DNA of 64,000 nucleotides, taken from Prorocentrum cordatum (taxonomy: Eukaryota > Sar > Dinophyceae > Prorocentrales > Prorocentraceae). How positions within the stretch are numbered: position 1 is the stretch's first letter; each line of letters opens with the position of its first letter. This document shows, one piece after another, positions 1 to 10,900 of this stretch. The notes beneath the pieces are model-generated. The model was not told where the DNA came from, made no database searches, and saw only the letters and a program-made list of their open reading frames with translations. The stretch covers positions 115,347 through 179,346 of the forward strand of contig CAUYUJ010011226.1 in NCBI GenBank assembly GCA_963575745.1, in the 5' to 3' direction. Position numbers and translations under genes: made by a program.

Positions 1-462
1 TGGGCCGTCGGCAGCGCTCCACATTGGGCCAGGGCCACGATCCATGTGAGAGGTGTGCCGAACTTCAGCGTCGGGCGGCGATCCAAATGTGGCGAGGTCT
101 ACGGTCCGTGTGAGGGGTGCGCCGATATTGCTCATCGGTGGGCCGTCGGCAGCGCTCCCAGGTGGGCCAGGACACGATCCTCGTGAGCGGCGTGCCGGAA
201 TTGGACGTCGGTGGGCCTTCGGCAGCGCTCCCAATTGGACCAGGGCACGATCCTAGTGAAGTGCGCGCCGGTTTCGCGCGTCGGAGGGCCAGGCCCACGA
301 TCCTCGAGAGGGTTGTGCCGAACTGAAGCGGCTGGCAGTGGCGGTTGCTCCAAATCCGACGTCGACACGAAGGACAGGTGTAAAACTGCAGTTTTTTTGT
401 TCACTTTCTAACACGGATCCAATCTACAGCCTCTACAGCGAATAGTGCACGAAGGTAGGCAG
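1..462. repeat. Segment A: minisatellite plus unique tail (empty-site copy)
   Basis: Positions 1-330 are degenerate tandem units of about 80-90 bp sharing the words gggccgtcggcagcgctcc and ccacgatcctcgtgag. They are followed by a tail (357-462) starting cgacgtcgacacgaag. The whole block is repeated at 925-1297 and, after an interruption, at 4010-4102 with only scattered substitutions. This copy has no insertion at 357-372, so it serves as the empty site for the LINE at 1298-3993. Confidence 0.85.
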
Positions 463-475
463 TGGCCTTCCTCCC

Positions 476-787
476 ATCCTCCTCCTCCTTCCTTTTCACT
501 CAACTCCACCTCCTCACTCCTCCTCCTCCTCCTCCTCCTCTCCTCCTCCTCCTCCTCCTCCTCCTCCTACCTCCTCATCCTCCTCCTCCTCCTCCTCCTC
601 CTCTCCTCCTCCTCTCCTCCCTCCTCCTCCTCCTCCTCCTCCTCCTCCTCCTCCCTATCCTCCCCCCCCTCCCCTCCTCCTCCTCCCTCCCTCCTCCTCC
701 TCCTCCTCCTCCTCCTCCTCCTCCTCCTCCTCCTCCTCCTCCTCCTCCTCCTCCTCCTCCTCCTCCTCCTCCTCCTCCTCCCTCCTA
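476..787. repeat. (TCC)n microsatellite
   Basis: About 310 bp of almost pure TCC with a few CTCCTC phase changes. The long poly-Leu, poly-Ser and poly-Pro reading frames across it are composition artefacts. Confidence 0.97.
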
Positions 788-924
788 ACCATCACGAGCC
801 AGAAACGAATAAAACCATAATGCGCTCCCGAATAGAACCAGAACGACGTCCTTATGAAAACCCACTCTCAAGTGGACCAGAGGGCCACGATCCTCGTGAG
901 GGGTGTTCCGGCATTGGGCGTCGG

Positions 925-1281
925 TGGGCCGTCGGCAGCGCTCCACATTGGGCCAGGGCCACGATCCATGTGAGAAGTGTGCCGAACTTCAGCGTCGGGC
1001 GGCGATCCAGATGCGGCGAGGTCTACGATCCGTGTGAGGGGTGCGCCGATATTGCTCATCGGTGGGCCGTCGGCAGCGCTCCCAGGCGGGCCAGGACACG
1101 ATCCTCGTGAGCGGCGTGCCGGAATTGGACGTCGGTGGGCCTTCGGCAGCGCTCCCACTTTGACCAGGGCCACGATCCTAGTGAAGTGCGCGCCAGAATC
1201 GCGCGTCGGAAGGCCAGGCCCACGATCCTCGAGAGGGTTGTGCCGAAATGAAGCGGCTGGCAGTGGCGGTTGCTCCAAACC
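925..1281. repeat. Segment B: second copy of segment A, interrupted by LINE-1
   Basis: Aligns with 1-356 at an offset of about 924 bp with few differences. The alignment resumes at 4010 after the LINE, so duplication preceded insertion. Confidence 0.85.
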
Positions 1282-1297
1282 CGACGTCGACACGAAG
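1282..1297. repeat. Target-site duplication, LINE-1 (3' side of element)
   Basis: cgacgtcgacacgaag, identical to 3994-4009 and present once in the uninterrupted copy at 357-372. Confidence 0.93.
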
Positions 1298-1317
1298 TTC
1301 AGTTCAGTTCAGTTCAG
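1298..1317 (-). repeat. (CTGAA)4 3' tail of LINE-1
   Basis: Four perfect TTCAG units on the plus strand lie directly against the target-site duplication. A short tandem tail in place of poly-A is known in some non-LTR clades. Confidence 0.85.
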
Positions 1318-1409
1318 CCTGCTCGCCGGCTCCCGTAGGAGCGGTCCTCTGAAGGGCAGAGCGTGAGACTACATGCTCCGCGCCGGCTCACAACAACTCG
1401 GCAATCGCA

Positions 1410-3971
1410 CTACTCTGCATGAACTGCAACAGTATCCCTCCAGCGAAGATGAGGCCGGCCAGGACGCCGTTTGGGTAGGCATCTGAACCACGGGCTCCAC
1501 TGGAGCAGTCTGCGACTCCACTTCTGCGGGTCGTCGCGCGACACTGCGTCCCTGAATTTGACTTTTCGGGCCGCCTGCGTCACCTCCCAGCTCTCGTACC
1601 CCCACAAAGCGCACTTGTTTTCTACATGCTCTGTGGCCCTCTTGATGTAGTCAACCCAAGACTCAACTTCACCTCGCGCGACTCGAAATATCTTCCGTAC
1701 CATTTTTCGCCAAGCCGTCCTGAGTCTGTTGCCGAGGCTTGAAGTCATCGTCCAACACGCACAGGCGTAGAGGGCTGTCGGGGTAACCACCGCATTGAAC
1801 AACTTGAGTCGCGACTGGAGAGGATACGAACGGGAACATAATATGTCTTTGAATTTTGCGAAACACCTCCACGCGGCATTGACTCTGTTCGTAAACTCTG
1901 CTTCATGGAAACTGCCCAGGCAGATCTGCCTTCCCAAGTATCGTTCCGCGCCCGCGGGTGGCACCACTTCTACGTCAGCGCCGGCAACTCGCACGTGTGC
2001 AGGCAATTGCCCGTAGCTGTTGGTGAGCACCTTTGTCTTCCCCATGTGCACCTTGAGGCCGTATTTTGCAGCTTCTGTCTGAAGATCATGAATCATTTTC
2101 GTTACGTCCGTTTTGCTGAGAGCGACGAGCAGCACGTCGTCCGCGAAGCGCAAATTAGTAAGTGGGTCGCCTGGGGAGTCAACGACCATGCCGTAGTAAT
2201 GCCCGGCCCTCCGTTTGTTAAGCCCATGCCAACGGTGCTTCAGCTTGCGGAAGCACACCTCCATCACCGCGATGAACAGCAGAGCGCTGATGGGGTCCCC
2301 CTGCTTCACACCACGCTGTATATTGAAACATCTCGACTCCTCTCCAGCAGTGACCACAGCTGTCTGGCTCCGGTACAGCTTCTGCAGTAAGACTACGTAC
2401 TCCTCGCTCACGCCAGCGGTGCGCAGTACGTCCCACAGAGCCGGGTGTTCTACCGTATCGAAAGCTTTTTCAAAATCCACCAAGCCAAGCCAAAGATCTT
2501 CATAAAATTCTGCGCGCCCCTCAACAAGCAAGGTGACAGAAAGCAAATGGTCGGTAGTTGAATAGCCCCTCCGGTACGCCGCCTGGTCCACAGACTGCTC
2601 GGCGATGATTGTGGGCTGGAGACGATTGTACAGCATCTTCGCGAAGACTTCGTACATGATTGGTAATATAACAATTGGACGGTAATTCTTCGTGAGATTC
2701 GGGTCACCCTTCTTGAATAAAACTACATGGCGTGTTTTCCTCCAACTATCCGGCGGTTCTGCCTCCGGCGTGAGGATATCGTTGAACAGGTCCAGCATGA
2801 GCGTGCGAAAACGTTGACCACTGCACTTCAGCATCTCAGCCACCACGCCGGATTCATCTGAACACTTGCCAGACTTCATGCCCGACAACGCACTCTCCAG
2901 CTCTGCAATGGTGAAATCGTCAACATGTGAATTGTGAAGAGAGCTGCTGTGCTGGTCATGATTCTGCGCGGTATACAACTGTTCGTAAAAGCACGCAAAC
3001 ACTTCTGCGATTTCGGCACTCGAGACGTGCGTTACCCCATCCTCGTCGGTGATGCTGGCAATATGCTCTTTCTTCTGAGGACGCCCTGTTTGTGGTAGCC
3101 TGGACACGCCCTTGAATTCCTTCAGAATGTGGTCAATCTTCTCTGTCTTCTGGGATTGAATGTTATGCTTGATGAGTTTCTTGATTTTTTTGCTCAATGA
3201 AAATCTTGTCTGCTTCTTCTCTGCGGCGCTCAAGTCCTGTCGCCCCCGAAGTTTTCGTCGTTCCCGAATCAGCGGGTCAATGCTTGAATCCGGCATCTTG
3301 CGAGCCTTTGTGGGCCCCTGCTTCCCCGGCAGCGCCTGCCGCAGCGCATCGATCATCGATGCTTCCAAAGAGAGAGCTTTCGCATTCGAATCCGGAAAAG
3401 CCGCGGTGCAGCAGCCAGGCGTTCCATCCAGAACTGAAGCGTACTTCTCCTTGTCAACATGTGTGTTCCATTTTGGAAAGTAACGCTTCTTCTGCATTGG
3501 GACTGCTGGGTGTACAGCGATGCGGAGCAGGAGCGCCCTGTGGTCCGAACCTGTGTCCAACCATTCAGCCACGCAACAACGACGGACGTGTTCCCGAAAT
3601 CGCGTTGGAACCAAGATGTAATCCAGCTGCTTGAAGACGCCTCCATTCGAATACGTCCACAGCTGCTCATAACTTTTGCCCCAGAACGTGTTAGCGAACG
3701 CAAACTTGTTATCAACACACCACTGGAATAACACATCTCCTCTTTCGCTGCGACTCCGGATGTTGTTCTCGCCCATAATGTCGAAATCTTCTTCCGTGGC
3801 CCGGGGGCCCACTTCAGCATTGAAGTCTCCACCGACCAACACGCGACACTGCTTCGCTTGCGCTTTGTGCAACAATTCATCCAAGATTGCATACGCAGCG
3901 TCCACACATGATTCGTCCATCGCGCCGTGCGGCATGTACACAGCGAAAATCTGATAACATATTCCAAACAC
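1410..3971 (-). CDS. LINE-1 ORF2 fragment: endonuclease C-terminal half plus reverse transcriptase
   Basis: 853 residues, open throughout. Residues 1-150 are the second half of an exonuclease-endonuclease-phosphatase domain: GGDFNAEVG near residue 47, the Asp/Asn metal-site motif, and SDHRAL near residue 142, the catalytic Asp-His. The first half (the metal-binding Glu region) is missing because the element is truncated. Residues about 400-650 are a reverse transcriptase: YRPIVILPIMYE, then LVDFEKAFDTV (motif A Asp), QRGVKQGDPISALLF (motif B) and LRFADDVLLVA (motif C, positions 2122-2152). The C terminus has a GRPHLRW motif common at LINE ORF2 ends. No RNase H domain is visible. It would have nicked target DNA and copied the element RNA in the nucleus. 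It is probably inactive because the endonuclease is incomplete, and no native start codon can be assigned. Confidence 0.9.
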   Translation of the reverse strand: MFGICYQIFAVYMPHGAMDESCVDAAYAILDELLHKAQAKQCRVLVGGDFNAEVGPRATEEDFDIMGENNIRSRSERGDVLFQWCVDNKFAFANTFWGKSYEQLWTYSNGGVFKQLDYILVPTRFREHVRRCCVAEWLDTGSDHRALLLRIAVHPAVPMQKKRYFPKWNTHVDKEKYASVLDGTPGCCTAAFPDSNAKALSLEASMIDALRQALPGKQGPTKARKMPDSSIDPLIRERRKLRGRQDLSAAEKKQTRFSLSKKIKKLIKHNIQSQKTEKIDHILKEFKGVSRLPQTGRPQKKEHIASITDEDGVTHVSSAEIAEVFACFYEQLYTAQNHDQHSSSLHNSHVDDFTIAELESALSGMKSGKCSDESGVVAEMLKCSGQRFRTLMLDLFNDILTPEAEPPDSWRKTRHVVLFKKGDPNLTKNYRPIVILPIMYEVFAKMLYNRLQPTIIAEQSVDQAAYRRGYSTTDHLLSVTLLVEGRAEFYEDLWLGLVDFEKAFDTVEHPALWDVLRTAGVSEEYVVLLQKLYRSQTAVVTAGEESRCFNIQRGVKQGDPISALLFIAVMEVCFRKLKHRWHGLNKRRAGHYYGMVVDSPGDPLTNLRFADDVLLVALSKTDVTKMIHDLQTEAAKYGLKVHMGKTKVLTNSYGQLPAHVRVAGADVEVVPPAGAERYLGRQICLGSFHEAEFTNRVNAAWRCFAKFKDILCSRSYPLQSRLKLFNAVVTPTALYACACWTMTSSLGNRLRTAWRKMVRKIFRVARGEVESWVDYIKRATEHVENKCALWGYESWEVTQAARKVKFRDAVSRDDPQKWSRRLLQWSPWFRCLPKRRPGRPHLRWRDTVAVHAE

Positions 3972-3993
3972 CTTGAGCTCCAGGACTGCTGCT

Positions 3994-4009
3994 CGACGTC
4001 GACACGAAG
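3994..4009. repeat. Target-site duplication, LINE-1 (5' side of element)
   Basis: cgacgtcgacacgaag, identical to 1282-1297. The flanking sequence that follows matches 373-462. Confidence 0.93.
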
Positions 4010-4215
4010 GACAAGTGTAAAACTACAGTTTTTTTGTTCACTTTCTAATACGAATCCAATCTACAGCCTCTACAGCGAAGAGTGCACGAAAGTAGGCATT
4101 GGCGCGAAACACACGAAGGCCAGGTTTGAAACTACGGTTTTCGTAATTCCCCTGGTAGGAGTTCTAGTAGGCCTGATACAAAAGAAGAGTACACGAAGGT
4201 GAGGTTTGTAGCGAC
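4010..4215. repeat. Tail of segment B with about 105-bp internal tandem
   Basis: 4010-4102 matches 373-462. The word acacgaaggNNaggt recurs near 4002, 4110 and 4192, each time followed by related sequence, so the tail is itself two to three diverged copies of a ~105-bp unit. Confidence 0.6.
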
Positions 4216-4236
4216 ACGACTACGACCTACGGACTG

Positions 4237-4885
<649 letters not shown>

Positions 4886-5479
4886 ACGAATACTAGTACT
4901 CCATGCTAAAACATTTACAACTGCAACAACTACTCCCACTGCGACCACTACCACGACCAGTTCCACTAGCGCTGCCATTCGCGCAACTACTACGACTACT
5001 CCTCCGGGAATCTGCATGAAAACAGGGTGCTCCCCGGCCGGGCGGCGCCGATCACCGCTCTGCTGCACGTCGCCACCCAGTCATCCCGAGGCGCCACGAC
5101 CTCGGCGCGGCTATTTTCTCGGCACGGGCCCACCGTCGCTGCAGGACGGCTGGGCGCATGCATTCATCACGCTACCATGAATAATGAAAAAAACGAAAAG
5201 AGTTGTTTCTGTCCACGACGAGACAACACCTCGAATGTACATATTCCCCGACGTCAATCTGGAAAGGCGGTCCCCAAACCAGAGCCGCTCCTGGAGGGTA
5301 CCTTCTGTTCCAGCGTCTCGACTCCACATTGCAGATTGCTATCCAGCGGCCTTCAGCCAAAGAAAACAAACCGTGCGAGCCCCACTTTCTGACTTGCTGG
5401 ATCAGGTCTGAAAAAATTGAACAATGTTGTACGACTGAAATTAAATAAGTATCCGCCACCGTGCGCCTGGGCACGGAAT
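4886..5479. other. Unassigned sequence
   Basis: No recognisable protein, RNA or repeat. A minus-strand frame of about 100 codons (5172-5474) resembles no family I know. Confidence 0.5.
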
Positions 5480-6015
5480 GGGCGTGTCCCCCAGTCCTGA
5501 ATCCTTAGGAGGTCTTTTGGGGCCCGGATTCAAAATTCTCAAATCTTCTTGCGCTTGGCGCGTGCCCCCTGGTTCCAGGAAGCGCTGTCGCTTGACACTC
5601 GCGGGCCCAAGGGGGCCCAAAACAGGCCAAAAGGGCTCTAAAGGTCCCGAAGACGGTCCAAGAAGGCCTCGAATCGCCGAGCGACTGGTCCAAAACGTCC
5701 AAATTACGGCCCCCAAAACTTCCCAAACGCCCCAAATCACTCAAGAGGCACACATCATGAATTTTCCCTTGGTTATTGGGCGGATTTTGGAATTCTCCGC
5801 CCAAAACGGCCCCAGAAACCCCCAAGAGGGCTCCAAGACGGCCCACAAGGTGCCCACGACTGCCCAAACGGGCCCTCTAATGGGGACCCTGATAAGGAAC
5901 CCGAGCTGACATTTCGAGCCCTCGGCCCCGATCGGACCCCACAAAACCCCAAGAGACCCCAAGAGGCCCAAATCTGCCCCCCAAAGGTCCCCGAGAGCGC
6001 TTCGAAAAGACCCGA
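5480..6015. repeat. CCCAAGAGGCC-rich dispersed repeat, copy 1
   Basis: Runs of short CCCAAnnnGGCCC words on the plus strand. The stretch acatttcgagccctcggcccc (5908-5929) recurs almost exactly at 38728-38748, and similar sequence in inverted sense fills 60110-60740. No consistent reading frame. Confidence 0.6.
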
Positions 6016-6267
6016 AGGAACATCCCTGATAACTCAGACTCGCAAGCAAAACGCGGTGGCGGCATGGGCTGAATGCCATTCGTCTCGCTTGGCCTAGGGA
6101 CGAAAATCGCGGATTCTTTATGTGGGAACTATTGTTGTTGAGCTTTTACTTCTGAAGAAGAACCACCGTTATGACTCCTCCGGGAACATATTGTTTTTAA
6201 ATTAAAATGTTTGCATCCGGCTTTCTATTGCGAAGCAAATCTTCCTCTTCAAGCTGCGTCGTTGGGC

Positions 6268-6770
6268 CGCGAACTACAACAACAACAACAACAACAACGG
6301 TTCCCGCCTGATTCTTCCTCGCAATCCCACAATTTATGTAGGAATCGCGCTCTCGCGTGGGAATTCTTCGCAATGTATTCGAACGATTTGCCCTCGGCGG
6401 TCAGGAATCACGCTCTTTATCGTGATTTTTCTTGGGAGTCGCGCTATCCATCGAGACTTCCTCGCGATTCACACAGGACCCACGCTTCAGCGATCCGCCT
6501 ACTCGACCTTGGGTCTGCCCACCCGATCTGCCCGTCTGGTTCTATCACTCGTTTTCTGCCCTGTGCCCCCCTCCTGTTAATTTCCCTCGTGCTCCATCCT
6601 TCTCCTTCTCCATTCCACCCGCCCTTCCCTCCTCTGTTTTAGGGGCTGCAGTAAATTCGCGTCGCAGGTGGGGAATATATACCCCCAGCGGGTACGACCG
6701 AAGACGACGAGGGCGGGCGCCGAGGGTTCGGGATATACGTATTGATTGGCACGTGATCAGATAAGAACGA
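6268..6770 (-). repeat. Dispersed repeat R1, minus-strand copy
   Basis: The reverse complement aligns with 15340-15920. Shared landmarks are the gttcttatctg start, the cttcggtcg..ggggtatata block, a purine-rich stretch, degenerate tandem words of the type gcgagagcgcgattcc, and a terminal (GTT)n tract. Non-coding in both copies. Confidence 0.75.
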
Positions 6771-6924
6771 ACGGTCTTAAACTGATTGTTATTGTTGTTG
6801 ATGCTGAGCCTGTATCGCTAAAGACTATCATTCGCGTTCTCGCCCAAGTGCCGGCTGCGTTTCTTCCGGAAATTAAGCTCGCGCGCTGGCGTGTCGGGGT
6901 TCCGCCAAAACCGGCCGCCCAACA

Positions 6925-7160
6925 ATGACAATGGCGCTCAGGCTCGATGCTTGCTTCCGATCGGGGCCGGGGCTCTCGCTCGCCCCCCAACAGCAGCTTT
7001 TCCAACGAAGTCGGCGCTCCCGCTCGATCCTTCCTTGCTTTACATCTCAGGACCGGCGCTCCCGCCTCAGGACCCCCTACAAACAACGACGCCCCGATCG
7101 ACATTTCCGCCGCTTTTACTCCAGACTCCCAGGAGGCCCTGCGGCTTCCCTAGTTCCTGT
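6925..7160. repeat. About 85-bp tandem repeat, copy cluster 1
   Basis: Units containing gcgctcccgctcgatcc..tt..acnnaggan recur here and again at 31000-31285, where the same words are better preserved. Confidence 0.5.
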
Positions 7161-7186
7161 TGAACCTTAATTGCTGATGCAAATTC

Positions 7187-7408
7187 TTGTTGGGCCGCTG
7201 TGAGTGCGTTTTCGCGCTCTCGCGCGTGCTCCGCGCGACCTCGCTCTCGCTCGTGTCCTGGGGGCGTGGCGCCGTCGCCGTCGCCTTCGTCGTCGTCTTC
7301 TTCATCGTTGTCGTCGCTGCACATTTATTGTTGTTGGGCACCCTGAGTGCGCTTTCGCGCTCTCGCGCCTGCTCCGCGCGACCTCGCTCTCGCTCGTGTC
7401 CTGGGGCG
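7187..7408. repeat. Tandem duplication, about 147-bp period
   Basis: The block gtgagtgcg..tttcgcgctctcgcgcgtgctccgcgcgacctcgctctcgctcgtgtcctggggcgt occurs at about 7199-7266 and 7343-7409 with few differences. Confidence 0.75.
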
Positions 7409-7769
<361 letters not shown>

Positions 7770-7827
7770 GTCGGTTGCCTCCCGGAGCTCTGGGAGAAAC
7801 CCAGGGCCGGGGGGATTTAGTAGGAAA

Positions 7828-7843
7828 AAGAGTACAGGGAGGA
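7828..7843. repeat. Target-site duplication, LINE-2 (3' side)
   Basis: aagagtacagggagga, identical to 14515-14530. Confidence 0.88.
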
Positions 7844-7965
7844 ACGCTGAATGCTGAAACTCTGGGGAGGATGGCGGCTCAACCTGATCACGCCAGCAGC
7901 TCTGGGCCCTGGCGCGTGCAAAACAATGCACAACCTTCGGCGACTCTGCCAGGCCTGAAATCAGA

Positions 7966-10900
7966 CTACCTTGAGGCAGCCTGCTCTTTCAGACGAATTC
8001 TCTCGGCGAAGGCGGCCATCCTGGACTCATAGGTCGGGGGGCCCTCGGACACAGGGGCTCTGGAAACGCGTTTGGTCTCAAGCTCGGGACGCCTCGCAGC
8101 ACAAGACACGGACTGAAGAGCTGGGAGGGCGGCGTCAACCTGGCGAGCGAGCCCCCTGTGGGGGCCAGCTCCGTTACGTAAATTCGCAAGGACCTCAAGC
8201 CCCTTCCCGGTGGGGGGCTCGCAAGGTCGTCTTAATTTGCTCCTCCTGGACTGCTGGGCCCAGGCACCGCACTTAGTACACGCATGCGCTGGGCGGCAGC
8301 AACCTGGGCACGCAGGGGCCTTACCCCCCTGATTCACAGCAACAAGTGCGTGACCTAGAGGGGTGCGCACAAAACTGTCAAGATACTTAGGCATGCCCCT
8401 ACATCCTGAGAGGGGCTTGTCATGCGTGTCAAGTGCTAAACAGAAACACTTGCTATATTGCTCGCCTATCACTGTGCGACGCCAGTCATGCCAACGAGTG
8501 CGCTGAATGTGTGCAGCGCGCTGTGCCACCGACACTCGTGCCCAGCGCTCCTCTCTGTCGAAAAGCGGCAGCACGGCGGCGGCCAAAGAAACGAAACCAT
8601 TCGCGATGCGCAGCCCAGTCTCGAGCTGCTTATCAAGCTCATGCGGCGCGGGCCCATGCAGCTGGACCGCGCGCTTGGCGAAGACGTCAGCAACAACATT
8701 GGCGTCAGTGAGACGCTTATCAACCTCAGACAACTGAGCATACTGGTCAGCAGAGCGATGTGCCTTCACGTGCGACACGGACCGGATGTGATGAAATCCA
8801 GGCATCTGTTGACCAAAAAGCTTGACACATCCATATCGCGCACCAGGTCGCAGCTGCTGTTCGGGGCACTTGGTGGCCTCGATCACAGCGGCCATGTAGT
8901 CAGTGAGGACGTCCGTCGGCCTGTCCACCACTTGCCCGACGTATGCCAGCGCCAAGTGCTCAGCCATGGCTGATCTCTGCGGCAGGGAGCCAGGGGCTGC
9001 ACCGTACATCACTCGGAGCGGCTGGTTGCCGCTCGGGTCCAGCAGCGCCGACGCCCAGCCGGCGCGGCGAGCAGCTGCAAGGAGCGGCACGCTGCAAGAG
9101 CCGTCCACTGCAATCTCCGCGGACGGGACGCTGGGGGCAATGATGTTGCAGAGAGTCTCAGGCTCACAATTTGCCTCCTGGCCAACAGCATCGAGAAGGT
9201 GGACAGTCGTGCCGCTATCAAGCGGTGGCAGCAGACGCTCCTCGTAGGCGAATGCCCCCGTGACGTAGCGCAGATCTCCATCAGCTTCGTGACCCTCCTG
9301 GATGAAAGTCGGGCTGGCTCCGCTATCAGAACGAGCCGCGACTACGTCAGCCCGCGTGCAGGAGTAGAGCCTGTGGTGGACAGTATCAGGCTGCCCGCAA
9401 CTGCAGAGGCCGTTCGTGTCGTGCCCGCGCTCTCGTGCCCGCTGTCGTGTCCACACTCCTTCGCATGCACAAGTACGAATGAGGAACTTCTGATACTTGG
9501 TGTACTTGGCCGAGCGCTCGCGGACCGCGCCCTGAATGAGGTCGAACGTGACACGAACTCCAGCAAGCAACTCCCATTTGTCAGCAAGTTGACATTCAAG
9601 CATCCGCTGCGTCGCTGCACTGAGCAGGTCCGCAACTACGGCTGGTGAATGCTGGTCGACTCGAACCTCTTGGTCCAGATGATCACGCCAGAGGGCGCCG
9701 CTCTGTGTGGTCCAGCCGACGCGCTCAAGACACAGAGCCGCTCGCTCCAGTGGCCCTCGTGACTTAGCCCAGCTGAAAGGGCGGCCCAGGAAAGTAACAG
9801 CAGAGTCCCACCAAAGCAATAGATCTTTCTGCGATACAAGCGCACGCCCAGGACGTGTAATAGCTTCCCACGTCATGCGACTGTACTGAATGACTGGCGC
9901 GATCGCCTGTCGGATGGCGGGGTCGCCGTCCAGCGCCAGCTTGGCCGTGGCCGACGTACCCCCGTGGTGAGGCTTGACCTGGCGCCCGTAAGCGCGGCGA
10001 AGGTCACCAAGCTCTGCATCAGTCAGGCCATTGACTTCTACTCCGTACGTGCATGCAAGGCGCGCGCCAGTGCGGTAGATCCTGCCTAGGCGAAGGTCCT
10101 TCTTCACAGGAAACGCCTTCTTGTGCTTGGATATCTTGCGCATCCGCCTCCTGTGCCGAGCCAGGCGAGCCCGCTGCTTGGCGCGAGCTCCTGGGGCCTG
10201 ACGAGCGCGACCTGCTGAGTCGCCGACGCCTAAGTAGGAGACAACACGCCTGACTGCCGCTTCCTCAGACACCCTGCAGTGCAACTTCTCGCCCAAGCGC
10301 AGCACTAGAAGCGACGATGGCAATTTTGTCATTGATGCGAGATCCAAGCTTCTTGGTCGCCTGCTGAAAATCACGCCCAGCCTGGGCGGCAAGCTGGATG
10401 ACACGCTGCGGATCGGCGTGATGCAGGCCAATCGCCGTGTCGTCAATATAGCTGGAAAAAGATGCCAGCGGGTGAAGGCACACGTGCCTGTCATACTCCG
10501 CCAGCGCGTGAACTTTGATGGCAATGTCAGCGACACCATCACCAGCAGGTGCTCCGCGCACTGCAAATCCTGGAAACTCTCCATGGTGCCGTTGAGACCT
10601 AATGATCCGTGGGCCTCGCCAAGTATTGAAGATGAGCTTGGTGAAACCAGTGGGCGCCTGCATCTGGTCGAACTTGAACTGCAGCTCGTTAAGGTTAATC
10701 TCCTCATAATACTTCGAATAGTCAGCCACCAGCGTGACATAATGCATCTGAGTATACGCGGCCACTTCAGTCCGTGCCGCCAGCACCCAAGCGTTGTCGA
10801 TCGCCGACCTGCCAGTGGAGACACCCCAGTACTTGCGATCAGCATACTGCAGCAGAGGTTCCAAATGCACTCGTTTGGCGCGCTGCCAGACGCGGTAGCT

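Larger units (their letters stand above)
1298..3993 (-). mobile_element. LINE-1: 5'-truncated non-LTR retrotransposon
   Basis: 2,696 bp between perfect 16-bp direct repeats. Read on the minus strand, it begins inside an endonuclease domain, so the 5' end is missing, as is usual for target-primed reverse transcription that stops early. It ends with four CTGAA repeats (1298-1317) instead of a poly-A tail. The single long frame (1410-3971) is uninterrupted, which suggests a fairly recent insertion. Confidence 0.92.

Noticed and set aside
445-1110. Open frames of Leu/Ser/Pro runs
   Set aside because: Translation of the TCC microsatellite and minisatellite.
3462-3476. ttccattttggaaag as a spliced-leader fragment
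   Set aside because: It is the LINE-1 endonuclease-RT coding sequence (FPKWNTH) in the opposite sense; no further match.
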